64,000 bases of DNA from an uncultured Kiloniellaceae bacterium (GCA_947500035.1 CANMQP010000014.1:62001-126000); one strand, 5' to 3'; counted from the first letter of the stretch, positions 33,754-42,091 are shown. Notes: a model not told the origin generated them from the letters alone. A program made the numbers and translations.

Positions 33754-33772
33754 TGTCACCTTTCAAGCCGAC

Positions 33773-34201
33773 CTACAACACCTTCAACTGAACATCAATG
33801 TTGTTGCGGGTCGCGTTGGAATAGGGGCAGACCTCGTGGGCCTTGGCGACCAGGGCCTCTGCGTCGGCGCGTTCCAGGCCCGGCAGGACGACCGACAGTG
33901 AAACCTCCAGCCCGAAGCCGCCGGCGGCGCGCGGGCCGATGCCGACTTTGGAGGTGACGCTGGTGTCCTCCGGGACGCTCAGGCCCGCCTCCTGGGAAGC
34001 GACGAACTTCATGGCGCCGAGGAAACAGGCGGCGTAGCCGGCGGCGAAGAGCTGCTCCGGGTTGTTGCCCTCGCCCCCGGCCCCGCCGAGTTCCTTGGGG
34101 GTCGCCAGCTTGACGGCGAAGTTGCCGTCCAGGGTCGCGGAATGACCATCCCGGCCGCCGGTGGCACGGGCGGAGGTGGTGTAAAGAACGTTTACGGACA
34201 T
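33773..34201 (-). CDS. ohr: Organic hydroperoxide resistance protein (Ohr, OsmC fold)
   Basis: A 142-residue thiol peroxidase. It has the catalytic cysteine pair Cys59 ([12 protein letters not shown]) and Cys125 ([12 protein letters not shown]) and the family segments [18 protein letters not shown] and [19 protein letters not shown]. It reduces organic hydroperoxides in the cytoplasm using lipoylated proteins. The start is ATG 34201; the frame runs upstream but without family similarity. It is divergent from a MarR/OhrR gene with three palindromes between them, the classic repressor/target layout. Confidence 0.93.
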   Translation of the reverse strand: MSVNVLYTTSARATGGRDGHSATLDGNFAVKLATPKELGGAGGEGNNPEQLFAAGYAACFLGAMKFVASQEAGLSVPEDTSVTSKVGIGPRAAGGFGLEVSLSVVLPGLERADAEALVAKAHEVCPYSNATRNNIDVQLKVL

Positions 34202-34285
34202 GGTTTTCTCCTTGGTTGAAGTGATGACAGGGACTCGAAAGACCCCAAGCAAGCACGGTCGTTGTGGAACAGATTACTCTTCAAT

Positions 34286-34362
34286 ATCGTTTACGATTAT
34301 ATCGTGTGCGATATAACTGGGGCTTAGAAGCGGATCTGTCAAGTGCTTGCGATAATATCGCA
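34286..34362. promoter_or_regulatory. Three TATCG-type palindromes between ohr and ohrR
   Basis: Three perfect dyads share a TATCG half-site: ATCGT-TT-ACGAT (34286-34297), TATATCG-TGTG-CGATATA (34298-34315) and TGCGATA-A-TATCGCA (34348-34362). Their position in the divergent promoter region makes them candidate OhrR operators. The first two abut without a gap. Confidence 0.65.
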
Positions 34363-34429
34363 CACGACTTAAATAGAGCGACATGGGCCCGCACCGAAGC
34401 GGCGCCGATGGAAAAACAGGATAGCAAAT

Positions 34430-35026
34430 ATGAGCGGCCAGACCAAAAAACCTGCGACCCAAAAATCCAAGGCCCAAAAATCTAAGGCACAAAGACCCAA
34501 AGCGCAGAGCGTGAAAACGAGCGGCAAAAAGGCGCAAAAAGCCGCGCCTCGACCATCCCGGATTTCAGCGCAGAAAGAGGTTCCGCTCGCCGACGGCCCG
34601 GCCCTGGACGATCTCATCTGCTTTGCGCTCTATTCCGCGAACCATGCCATGAACCGGGTCTATAAACCCCTGCTTGACGAGCTCGGCGTGACTTATCCGC
34701 AGTACATCGCGCTCTCGGCCCTCTGGGAGGAGGACGGGCAGACCGTCGGCGAGATCTGCGAAAAGCTCTTCCTGGAATCCAGCACCGTGACCCCACTGCT
34801 CAAACGGCTGGAGACCATGGGCTTTCTGGCCCGCCGCCGCGACCCTGCCGACGAGCGGCAGGTGCGCATTTCGCTCACGCCCGAGGGCCGGCGCCTGAAA
34901 GCCAAAGCCCGCAAGATCCCCGGCTGTATCCTCGCGGCCTCCGGTCTGGGCGAGAAGGCCCTGCTGAACCTCCAGGCCCAGATCGCGGGCTTGCGCGAGA
35001 ACCTGGTCCGGGCAGCGGCGGAATAG
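34430..35026 (+). CDS. ohrR: MarR family regulator, OhrR type, with basic N-terminal tail
   Basis: A 198-residue protein. Residues 1-50 are a lysine/alanine/glutamine-rich low-complexity tail (repeats of QKSKA) absent from usual OhrR proteins. The MarR core begins near 55: LDDLICFALYSANHAMNRVY carries the peroxide-sensing cysteine (Cys64), GVTYPQYIALSALWE is the conserved segment with the hydrogen-bonding tyrosine, and LFLESSTVTPLLKRLETMGF is the recognition helix. ATG 34430 has AGGA upstream. Oxidation of Cys64 should release it from the ohr promoter. The tail could bind DNA nonspecifically; a later internal start is not excluded. Confidence 0.88.
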   Translation: MSGQTKKPATQKSKAQKSKAQRPKAQSVKTSGKKAQKAAPRPSRISAQKEVPLADGPALDDLICFALYSANHAMNRVYKPLLDELGVTYPQYIALSALWEEDGQTVGEICEKLFLESSTVTPLLKRLETMGFLARRRDPADERQVRISLTPEGRRLKAKARKIPGCILAASGLGEKALLNLQAQIAGLRENLVRAAAE

Positions 35027-35180
35027 CCCTTGAGCAAGCCGTCGCGGGGCGACTCTTGATCTCTCTCAAGCGGACCGGTTCCGGCCCGCCTGGTCGCCCG
35101 CAAGACAATTTCGATGGGTCGCCGGGCGGGGGAGTGGGCCGGAGCCGCAACAGCCAAGACTCCCTAGTGTCCAATTGAAT

Positions 35181-35246
35181 CTAGTGTGATTCAGTCTCTA
35201 AAGTTCGCCACACATTATGCGGCGAACTTCAGAAACATCACATTAG
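35181..35246. repeat. Palindromic segment at the 3' end of the split AraC gene
   Basis: Arms CTAGTGTGAT (35181-35190) with ATCACATTAG (35237-35246), and AAGTTCGCC (35201-35209) with GGCGAACTT (35221-35229), give a 66-base two-step stem. The TAA stop of the AraC-type gene (35243-35245) lies in the outer arm. It may act as a terminator or be another small repeat element; no T tract follows. Confidence 0.5.
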
Positions 35247-36339
35247 CGCACCGGCACCCAGATCTCGACCTCGCCGGTGCCGGTCGCGACGTCGAAACGC
35301 TCGTCGTAAAGCTCGAAATCCGGCCCGTTGGCGTGCGTCACCTCCGCTTCGGGCAGCCACTTGTTCCAGATCGTATAGACTGTCTTGCGAATGTCCGAGA
35401 TGTGGCCCGAATGCGTGAAGACCGCGTAGCGCTGCGCCGGCACGGTCATGCGGGTCAGGTCGTCGGCCTGATCGGGCGCGCCGCTGACCTCAACTCCGGC
35501 CATGTAATCGAAGGTGCCCTCCGCGTCGCCGTTATAGCAGACGCCGTAGGTGGTTTTCCCGACCTGACTTGGGATCTGACCGAAATGCAGCGCGAAACGG
35601 CTCCAGAGATCGGGAATCGCGTGATTGGTCGCAAAGCTGTAACGCTCCGCGTGTCCGGCGACCTGAAAAGCACCCCGCTCGACGATGCGCGGCGGTTTGA
35701 GTTCGGTCAAAAGAGAAGTATCCATGGCGATCGGCTCCACAAGTTGAAGGTTTTCAAGACTGCGAGCCGCGCGCAACGCCTCCGGCGTGATACCGAAGAG
35801 CTCGCGGAAGGCCCGCGTGAAGGCTTCGTGGGACGCGTAACCGGCGTTCAGTGCGGTGGAACTGAAATTGGTGTCAGTTATGACAGCTTTGCATGTTACA
35901 CGGTTAGGCGCGAGGGCTGCCGTGATGTGGAGCATCACAAAGCGCTCGCAACGACATCCGTGGGATTTGCAAAGCTGCCAGAAAGGTCGCTTTTGCGGTT
36001 CTCTGAAGGGCGTCACCGCCGCTCGCCGATGCTTCGGCATCGCCAGCGCGACGCTTCCTACTCAGAAAACCGCAAAAGCGATCATAAATGATACCAATTT
36101 CAGTTCCACCGCACTAGCGCCACCGGGAGGATATCCTCCGCACCCGCCGCCAACAGGCGCGCGGCCTCGCTCAGCCGCCGGGCCCTGGCGTAGGCCATGA
36201 CCGAACGGCCCGAGGCAGACTGGAAGACCCGCGAGAGGTGGAAGCGCGAGACGCCACAGGCTCGTGCCACGTCTTCAAGCGTGAAGGCCTCACGCCGCCG
36301 CCATTCCACGTACCAGACCGCTTTCTCCAGGATGCTCAT
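35243..36339 (-). pseudogene. AraC/GyrI-like effector regulator split by a palindromic insertion
   Basis: The 5' part (36339-36116) encodes the first AraC helix-turn-helix (FTLEDVARACGVSRFHLSRV), then runs into the insertion and stops after LVRWN. The 3' part (35849-35243) resumes with NAGYASHEAFTRAFRELFG, the second helix-turn-helix, and continues into a GyrI/Rob-type effector-binding domain ending GEVEIWVPVR. Removing bases 35850-36115 joins the parts in frame as ILPVAL-NAGYASHEAF, giving an intact 276-residue protein. The current gene can make only a truncated HTH or, from internal starts within the insert, the C-terminal part. Confidence 0.8.
35850..36115. mobile_element. MITE-like element inserted in the AraC-type gene
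   Basis: A 266-bp segment whose ends 35850-35883 and 36082-36115 are 34-bp inverted repeats with two mismatches (outer ends AGTGCGGTGGAACTGAAATT). Internal repeats include CAGCTTTGCA/TGCAAAGCTG and a 19-20-base pair of arms at about 35989-36008 and 36062-36081 (TCGCTTTTGCGGTT and complement). No transposase is encoded. Flanks read CA and TA, consistent with a TA target duplication in which one copy has mutated; both would keep the leucine codon of the host gene. Confidence 0.78.
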
Positions 36340-36389
36340 GCCGAAACGCTTATTCCCTTTGCTTTACTCTGGGGTTTTCCCCGAAGCTC

Positions 36390-36418
36390 GGAGGTAAAAT
36401 AGAACCTCCTTTTCTTTC
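36390..36418 (+). terminator. Terminator-like hairpin without an obvious upstream gene
   Basis: GGAGGT (36390-36395) and ACCTCC (36404-36409) enclose an A-rich loop and are followed by TTTTCTTT. A second hairpin GGGG-TTTT-CCCC lies at 36371-36382. On the plus strand no gene ends nearby (ohrR stops at 35026), so this may end read-through or act on an unseen small RNA. Confidence 0.45.
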
Positions 36419-36563
36419 CTGCTTGATCGCGCTTGTCATGGAGCGGGAGATATGCTGCAAAACCGCCAGTCAACGCAGGGAAAAACCGTATCCAAGAAGC
36501 TTTACGGCACTTATTGCGGTCCGTAAGCCCTTTGAATTTCGAACATATGGCGCCTCAAACACC

Positions 36564-36734
36564 ATGCTATCAAAACTCCTCAAGACGGCTCTGGCCTTCG
36601 CAACCGGTTTCGCTCTCGGCCTTCTCGCGGTTCTGCTCAATGGCGAATTCGTCATTCACATTCCGCTTTTGCTGGGAATACTTGCAGCGGCGCTCTATCT
36701 GACCCGGGAAAAGTGGTGGGCCTTTTGGATTTAG
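36564..36734 (+). CDS. Small two-helix membrane protein, hypothetical
   Basis: A 56-residue protein consisting of two hydrophobic helices (LLKTALAFATGFALGLLAVL and IPLLLGILAAALYL) followed by TREKWWAFWI. No family is recognised. No strong ribosome-binding site precedes ATG 36564; the frame extends upstream to 36423 with unconvincing sequence. Existence is supported mainly by the clean amphipathic layout and the basic/aromatic end. Confidence 0.45.
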   Translation: MLSKLLKTALAFATGFALGLLAVLLNGEFVIHIPLLLGILAAALYLTREKWWAFWI

Positions 36735-36893
36735 CCTAAAGAGCGTGACGTTCGCGCGCACAATCTTCGACAAAAAAAAGTCATAAACGGAGCTGATAAA
36801 AATACGGCCGATGCTCCCGGAATTTTGCCGGGTCTTATCTCTTTTAGGAAAAAAGCATGTCGCAACCGAATTTTATGAACGAGCAATATTACA

Positions 36894-37136
36894 ATGATGA
36901 AACCAACGACATTTCGAAGTCTGGTCATATTCCTGGGGCTTTGCACCTTGGGCGTTTTATGGCTGGAAGGAGCTCCTCTGCCGGTCCTCTACATCTTTAT
37001 CCCCATGGTGACACTTTGCGTTTTATTCGTTCTCTGGGCCGTCCGGTTTTGCGGCTCCTGCGGACGGAGCGTGACGAACTACAACCCTTTCAGACGCCCC
37101 AAAGCCTGCGCAAGCTGCGGCCACGCGTTGAAGTAA
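36894..37136 (+). CDS. Small membrane protein with C-terminal zinc ribbon
   Basis: An 80-residue protein with two hydrophobic segments (8-25 and 29-50), then a four-cysteine ribbon CGSCGRSVTNYNPFRRPKAC plus CGHALK (CxxC-x16-CxxC pattern), suited to bind one zinc in the cytoplasm. Family unknown. It is adjacent to but not clearly cotranscribed with the tungstate transporter. GAAACC-type spacing gives no strong ribosome-binding site; a start one codon later is equally possible. Confidence 0.55.
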   Translation: MMKPTTFRSLVIFLGLCTLGVLWLEGAPLPVLYIFIPMVTLCVLFVLWAVRFCGSCGRSVTNYNPFRRPKACASCGHALK

Positions 37137-37428
37137 CGAACGCCAACCCCCTTACGAATCCGGCCGTCGGCGGGGCGAAAAACGCTTTCTTGGCATGAAG
37201 AGCGGGCACAGTCTTTTTTCCAACAGCCCTCCGTCTCAGGACTGAATTCCCCCATGGTGCGCTCTCCAAACCCAAAGCAGAGCCTGCTTTTCGACTCCGT
37301 GATCAGTTTTCCAAATCACGTTATTTGTTGTTTTTTGTTGTTTTTTTCCGTTTTTTCCGGAAAATCGAAAAATCAGCGGTTGCAGAAACGCCTCTGCAAG
37401 CGCGATATCTCGACTGTAGGATGCAGGA
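37137..37428. other. Non-coding upstream region of the tungstate transporter
   Basis: A T-rich stretch (about 37320-37365, several runs of six to seven Ts) after a possible hairpin, followed by an inverted repeat TTGCAGA (37379-37385)/TCTGCAA (37392-37398) about 30 bases before tupB. The repeat is a candidate operator for the HTH/binding-protein-like regulator encoded at 40517-41425. No gene is seen. Confidence 0.4.
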
Positions 37429-38136
37429 ATGCAGGACTTCGGGGCCGCCTTCGGGCAAGCCTTTGCACTGATTGCCGGGTTCGACCCGGCGCTGATGGAG
37501 ATCATCGGCCTTTCGATGCGGGTGACCTTCACCGCTGTGGTGATCGCCTGCGTCATCGGGTTGCCTCTGGGTGCCGTCCTGGCGGTCGGTAAGTTTCCGG
37601 GACGCGCGACGCTCGTCGTTCTGATCAGCGCCCTGATGGGCCTGCCGCCCGTGGTGGTCGGACTGGCGGTGTATATGATGCTCTCCGCCGCAGGCCCCCT
37701 GGGTGTGCTGCAATTGCTCTATACCCCAACCGCCATGATCATTGCCCAGTCGATCCTGGTCACGCCGATCATTGCCGCCCTCACCCGGCAGGTGATCGAG
37801 GACATGCACGGCGAATATGACGAGCTCCTGCGCTCCATGGGGTCGAGGCGTCTTTCGACGGTCGCGACCCTGCTTTGGGATGCCCGCTATTCCCTTCTCA
37901 CGGCGGCCCTGGCCGGTCTCGGGCGCGCCCTGGCGGAAGTCGGCGCCGTCATGATTGTCGGCGGCAATATCAACCATGTCACCCGGGTCATGACCACTGC
38001 TATTGCGCTGGAGACCTCCAAGGGTGCCCTCGCCCTGGCGCTTGGCCTGGGTATCATTCTCGTCGGTCTCTCGATCCTGGTGAATGCGGGACTGATGGGA
38101 CTGCGCAAGTCCGCGGAGCGCTTGGCCTATGCCTGA
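37429..38136 (+). CDS. tupB: Tungstate ABC transporter permease
   Basis: A 235-residue inner-membrane permease with about five or six membrane segments. The cytoplasmic EAA-type loop is EYDELLRSMGSRRLSTVATL, and ALAGLGRALAEVGAVMIVGG is the conserved region that contacts the ATPase. It is the first gene of tupB-tupC-tupA; its 3' end overlaps tupC by eight bases. TupB and its relatives form the channel for tungstate, or possibly molybdate, uptake. Confidence 0.87.
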   Translation: MQDFGAAFGQAFALIAGFDPALMEIIGLSMRVTFTAVVIACVIGLPLGAVLAVGKFPGRATLVVLISALMGLPPVVVGLAVYMMLSAAGPLGVLQLLYTPTAMIIAQSILVTPIIAALTRQVIEDMHGEYDELLRSMGSRRLSTVATLLWDARYSLLTAALAGLGRALAEVGAVMIVGGNINHVTRVMTTAIALETSKGALALALGLGIILVGLSILVNAGLMGLRKSAERLAYA

Positions 38137-38890
38137 AACCTTGTCCCGCAACAGCCATCTCTCCGTGATTGAGTCCGGCATCGAACCAGCGGCTGTCGCG
38201 CTTCAGGACGTGGTTTTCGAACGCCAGGGCAAAGCTCTGGTCGATGGCTTGAACCTGACGCTCTCCGCCCATGGAACGACCGTTCTGATGGGGCCGAACG
38301 GCGCGGGCAAGAGCCTCACCCTCCGGATCATGGCCGGGCTGATCACGCCGGGACACGGCAAGATCCGCTGGAACGGGACCGAAACCCTGCCCTCGCAGCG
38401 CGTGGCGCTGGTGTTTCAGAAACCGGTCCTGCTGCGGCGTTCGGTGCGCGCCAACCTGAAACACGCGCTCAAGATTTATGGGGTTCCGCGATCCGAACAG
38501 GGTCAGAGGCTGGAAGAACTGCTGGAAATGGGGCACCTGAAGGAGCTGGCAGACCGGCCGGCGCGGGTCCTCTCAGGCGGTGAGCAGCAGCGCGTGGCCC
38601 TGGTGCGCGCGCTCGCGGCACGGCCCAAACTGCTGCTGCTTGATGAGCCGACCGCGAGCCTCGATCCCCAGGCAACCGCGGCGATCGAGGACCTCATCCG
38701 GACAGCCGCAGCAAGCGGGGCCAAGGTTCTCCTGGTAACTCATGATCGCGGCCAGGCTCAGAGGCTCGCCGACGAGATCGTATTTCTCAATCATGGCCGG
38801 GTGACTGAAGTCACCAGCGCTGCTCAGTTTTTCGACGCACCCCGTTCCCGAGAGGGCAGGACTTATCTCAGCGGGCACCTTCTTTTTTAG
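38129..38890 (+). CDS. tupC: Tungstate ABC transporter ATP-binding protein
   Basis: A 253-residue ABC ATPase. Walker A is GPNGAGKS, the Q-loop is LVFQKPVLLRR, the signature is LSGGEQQR, Walker B is LLLLDEPTASLD, and the switch histidine is in LVTHD. Overlaps the tupB 3' end and is followed after 26 bases by tupA. It powers tungstate uptake. Confidence 0.9.
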   Translation: MPETLSRNSHLSVIESGIEPAAVALQDVVFERQGKALVDGLNLTLSAHGTTVLMGPNGAGKSLTLRIMAGLITPGHGKIRWNGTETLPSQRVALVFQKPVLLRRSVRANLKHALKIYGVPRSEQGQRLEELLEMGHLKELADRPARVLSGGEQQRVALVRALAARPKLLLLDEPTASLDPQATAAIEDLIRTAAASGAKVLLVTHDRGQAQRLADEIVFLNHGRVTEVTSAAQFFDAPRSREGRTYLSGHLLF

Positions 38891-38916
38891 TCCAATCAAT
38901 TGCCATGGATCCAAAA

Positions 38917-39756
38917 ATGAAAAGTCGCAGCCTTTCCCTTCTTCTCGCCACAGCATTTGCCGGCAGCCTGACACTTGGTCAGGTGAGTGCCGACGACAGG
39001 TTCATCATCGTCCAGTCCACCACCTCGACCCAGAATTCAGGCCTCTACGACGCGCTCCTACCGCAGTTCGCCGCAAAGACCGGGATTGAGGTCCGCGTGG
39101 TTGCGGTCGGCACCGGTCAGGCGATCAAGAATGCGCAGAACTGCGACGGCGATGTTCTGCTCGTGCACGCGAAAGCCTCGGAAGAGAAATTCGTTGCGGC
39201 CGGCTACGGCGTCTCCCGGGCAGATGTCATGTACAACGACTTCGTCATTGTCGGTCCGGCCTCGGACCCGGCAGGCATCTCGGGTTCAGGCGACGTGAAA
39301 TCCGCCCTGACCGCCATCAAGCAAGCCGGCGCCCCCTTTGCGTCCCGCGGGGACGACAGCGGCACTCATAAGAAAGAACTGGCGCTCTGGAAAGCCGCCG
39401 GGATCGATCCCTCGGGCGACAGCGGAAGCTGGTACCGGGAAACGGGATCCGGCATGGGCGCGACCCTCAATGTCGCCGTGGGCATGAACGCATACGTCAT
39501 GACCGACCGCGCGACCTGGATCGCCTTTGAGAACAAGGGCGACTACGCCATCGCCGTCGAAGGCGATGACGCCATGTTCAATCAGTACGGCATCATCCAG
39601 GTGAGCCCGGATGCCTGCCCGCGCGTAAAGGCAGACCTGGGTCAGACCTTCATCGATTGGGTGTTGTCCAAAGAAGGCCAGACCGCCATCGCAGACTACA
39701 AACGTGACGGCCAGCAGCTGTTTTTCCCCAATGCAGGCGAGCAGCCCAACAGTTGA
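38917..39756 (+). CDS. tupA: Tungstate ABC transporter substrate-binding protein
   Basis: A 279-residue periplasmic protein with a signal peptide (LSLLLATAFAGSLTLGQVSA). The oxyanion-binding motif STTSTQNSGLYDALLP (TTTSTxDSGL type, with Asn for Asp) and SRGDDSGTHKKELALWKAAG are diagnostic of TupA, whose serines and threonines wrap around tungstate. ATG 38917 has GGATCC-A upstream; ATG 38905 is four codons earlier. Tungstate uptake implies W-dependent enzymes such as certain formate dehydrogenases, or Mo/W cofactor use, elsewhere in the genome. Confidence 0.9.
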   Translation: MKSRSLSLLLATAFAGSLTLGQVSADDRFIIVQSTTSTQNSGLYDALLPQFAAKTGIEVRVVAVGTGQAIKNAQNCDGDVLLVHAKASEEKFVAAGYGVSRADVMYNDFVIVGPASDPAGISGSGDVKSALTAIKQAGAPFASRGDDSGTHKKELALWKAAGIDPSGDSGSWYRETGSGMGATLNVAVGMNAYVMTDRATWIAFENKGDYAIAVEGDDAMFNQYGIIQVSPDACPRVKADLGQTFIDWVLSKEGQTAIADYKRDGQQLFFPNAGEQPNS

Positions 39757-39777
39757 CCGGCTTCTAATGACCGGACT

Positions 39778-40470
39778 CTAATTCCAGTCGTCCGCCGGGT
39801 TGACACCTGACCCGGCACTAAAGCGGCGGCGCGCGACAAGCCTCTCCACCTCAGCTTCCCCCGCGTGCCGCCGCCCTTCTTCGAGAGTGAGCCTGCCGCT
39901 GGTTGCCTCGATCACCAGCGCATCCGACAGCCAGGTTCGAAGCTCACTGCTGTCATAGAGCTTATCCGGATCGTCAGGTCCCATGGCGTCGGAATCCGCC
40001 TGGGCTTTGGAAAAGCCCTCCAGTAAAAACCAGCCGTCGTGGGTGAGCGTTTCGTAAGCAAGGCGCACCGCGCGTTCCCGAAGCGCGCGCGTGCCATGCA
40101 GATAGAGAATGCAGGCGAAATCCCAAGTGCGCCCGGCTTCAGGCATCCAGTCCGAAAGATCGGCCGTGATGCGCTCGACCGTCACGCCCGCCGCCCGGTC
40201 CCGCGCGATCGCACGCCGCGTCGCCTCTGCCGAATGATCGACCGCCGTGACGTCGTAGCCGCATTGCGCCAGCCATGTCCCGTTCCGGCCATCGCCGTCT
40301 GCAAGGCACAGCACTCGGCAGGAATGCGCCGCCTGGCCGGTGAAGGCGGTAAAATCCGAACGGGCGCAAAACATGCGCAGATACTCGTTGGCACTTTCGC
40401 CGAACAGGCCGTCCTCGACTGCCTGGTAGCGCGCATCCCAGTCCCGTGCGCTCTGGCTGGGCTCGGTCAC
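39778..40470 (-). CDS. Class I SAM-dependent methyltransferase (TehB-like)
   Basis: A 230-residue methyltransferase. The SAM-binding motif I is VLCLADGDGRNGTWLA, motif II VTAVDHSAEATRRA, and FACILYLHGTRALRE precedes the substrate region. The N-terminal SARDWDARYQAVEDGLFGESANEYLR resembles TehB/thiopurine-type detoxifying methyltransferases. GTG 40470 follows GAGAGG. It lies 46 bases downstream of the HTH/binding-protein-like regulator on the same strand and convergent to tupA, suggesting a link to oxyanion handling. Confidence 0.75.
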   Translation of the reverse strand: MTEPSQSARDWDARYQAVEDGLFGESANEYLRMFCARSDFTAFTGQAAHSCRVLCLADGDGRNGTWLAQCGYDVTAVDHSAEATRRAIARDRAAGVTVERITADLSDWMPEAGRTWDFACILYLHGTRALRERAVRLAYETLTHDGWFLLEGFSKAQADSDAMGPDDPDKLYDSSELRTWLSDALVIEATSGRLTLEEGRRHAGEAEVERLVARRRFSAGSGVNPADDWN

Positions 40471-40516
40471 TGCGCGTCGCCTCTCTGATAACCCGCCGCG
40501 AAGCGACTGGCGAAAT

Positions 40517-41425
40517 TCATGCTCCGTTCCAATGGACCCGTCCGTGACCGCTCAGGTTATAGCCGCCCAGTTCCTCGGCCTTGTCCGCAAAGGCCGCTCC
40601 CCTGCAGAACTCCAACAAGGCCTGGAACGGCGGTTCGAACCAGGCCCGCCGATCGACAATGAGATCAAAGCGCTCCTTTTGCGTGGGCACGAAAGCCAGC
40701 CCGAACTGCCGGGCCATGGCTTCCAGGCCCGGTGCCGCATCGGCTCGGCCCGAGGCCACGGTCACCGCCGCGTCGGTCTCCGTGCGGGCCACGTCCTTGG
40801 CAAAGCTTACCTCGTCCGCAGCGATACCGGCCTCCTCAAGCAGATAACTCAGGAGAATACCCGCGCCCGCCGCCGGTTGCCGTCGGACCAGCCGTTTGCC
40901 GCGCAGGTCACCGATACCGCGGACGGTTCCCTCCAAGTCCTTGGAAAGCAGCAAACCCTGGCTTCGAATGGCCCATTCGACCAGGACGATAGGCGCAGAC
41001 TCGAGAGCCTCGCTGACATGCTTAATGTTCCAGTCATCCCGGTCCGGCTCGAAGACATGGAGGCCGGCCGCCAAGGCATCACCGGATTCAACCCGTGTCA
41101 GGCCATCCAGGCTGCCATCGAAAAAGGTTGCCAGGCCGGATCCGGATTCCCGGATCGCCCAGTCCAGCAGAGGATCATGACTGCCGGCGACAACGTTTGC
41201 CGGCGTCCTGCGTGTGATCTGTTGCGGCGCACCCACGGCGGGGGTCTGATCACCGATCAGCCAGGCCTCGAGTTCGGCGCGTGGAAACAGGAGTTTGCCT
41301 GTCACCCGGCGGCAGGGAATCTCTTCCGCCGCGGCCATCTCATAGACCTTACGCTCCTTGACCCGCAGTAATGCTGCGACTTCGCGGGTGGTCAGGTATT
41401 CCGGGGCATCGCTTCGAACTTCCAT
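40517..41425 (-). CDS. Excisionase-type HTH regulator with periplasmic-binding-protein-like domain
   Basis: A 302-residue protein. Residues 9-58 form a MerR/excisionase-like helix-turn-helix (YLTTREVAALLRVKERKVYE). Residues about 75-290 resemble the PBP-like domain of molybdate/tungstate sensing regulators (GSHDPLLDWAIRE at its start; FVPTQKERFDLIVDRRAWFE near its end). No signal peptide is present, so the binding domain is cytoplasmic. Next to tupBCA it is the likely tungstate- or molybdate-responsive regulator of the transporter; its metabolite is inferred. Confidence 0.82.
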   Translation of the reverse strand: MEVRSDAPEYLTTREVAALLRVKERKVYEMAAAEEIPCRRVTGKLLFPRAELEAWLIGDQTPAVGAPQQITRRTPANVVAGSHDPLLDWAIRESGSGLATFFDGSLDGLTRVESGDALAAGLHVFEPDRDDWNIKHVSEALESAPIVLVEWAIRSQGLLLSKDLEGTVRGIGDLRGKRLVRRQPAAGAGILLSYLLEEAGIAADEVSFAKDVARTETDAAVTVASGRADAAPGLEAMARQFGLAFVPTQKERFDLIVDRRAWFEPPFQALLEFCRGAAFADKAEELGGYNLSGHGRVHWNGA

Positions 41426-41579
41426 GCCCCATCAATACACCGCCTCCCCCGCCGAGTGAAGCCGATATCAGTCTGCTGCAGGGCTCAATTGACGGGCAGA
41501 GTGAACAGCGGCAAAGTCGGGCTAAACCTCTATGCCCACAGCGGGTCACGATGCACTACGTCTTTTCTGATTGAGAGCC

Positions 41580-42050
41580 ATGGTTTCAATTTCAGTCAAA
41601 GCCCCTGGTTTCAGCGACTGGTCGGGATTGCTCGATCTCCTGCGCGCCTCTTACGCCTTTATGGAGGGCCGGATCGATCCGCCTTCCTCACTGGGGCGCT
41701 TCGATGCGCGGATGCTGGAAGAAAAATCCCAGGATGAGATCCTTTTGCTGGCGGAAGACCGCAGCAGGCTCGTCGGCTGCTGTTTTTTAAAGCCCGCGGG
41801 CGAGGCATTCTATATCGGCAAGCTGGCCGTCGACCCTGAACATCAGGGCCGGGGCATCGGCCGCGAGCTGATCGCTTTCGCGGCCGCACTGGCCCGCAAC
41901 GAAGGCATGCGGACGCTCGAGCTGCAAACACGGATCGAGCTTACGGAAAATCACGAGGCCTTTGCCGCCATGGGATTTCGTAAGCTGGGCGAAGTGTCAC
42001 ATCTAGGCTACGACCGTCCGACCAGCGTCAAAATGAGCCTAGATTTGTGA
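41580..42050 (+). CDS. GNAT family N-acetyltransferase
   Basis: A 156-residue acetyltransferase. AFYIGKLAVDPEHQGRGIGRELI contains beta-strand 4 and the acetyl-CoA pyrophosphate loop (QGRGIG), followed by RNEGMRTLELQTR and an AFAAMGFRKLGE C-terminal motif. ATG 41580 follows GAGAGCC; a TTG three codons upstream is less likely. Substrate unknown. Ends at a bidirectional terminator shared with the fasciclin gene. Confidence 0.85.
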   Translation: MVSISVKAPGFSDWSGLLDLLRASYAFMEGRIDPPSSLGRFDARMLEEKSQDEILLLAEDRSRLVGCCFLKPAGEAFYIGKLAVDPEHQGRGIGRELIAFAAALARNEGMRTLELQTRIELTENHEAFAAMGFRKLGEVSHLGYDRPTSVKMSLDL

Positions 42051-42091
42051 AACCCGGCGCAAAGCTGAAAAAAGGAAGAGCTGGAAAACAG

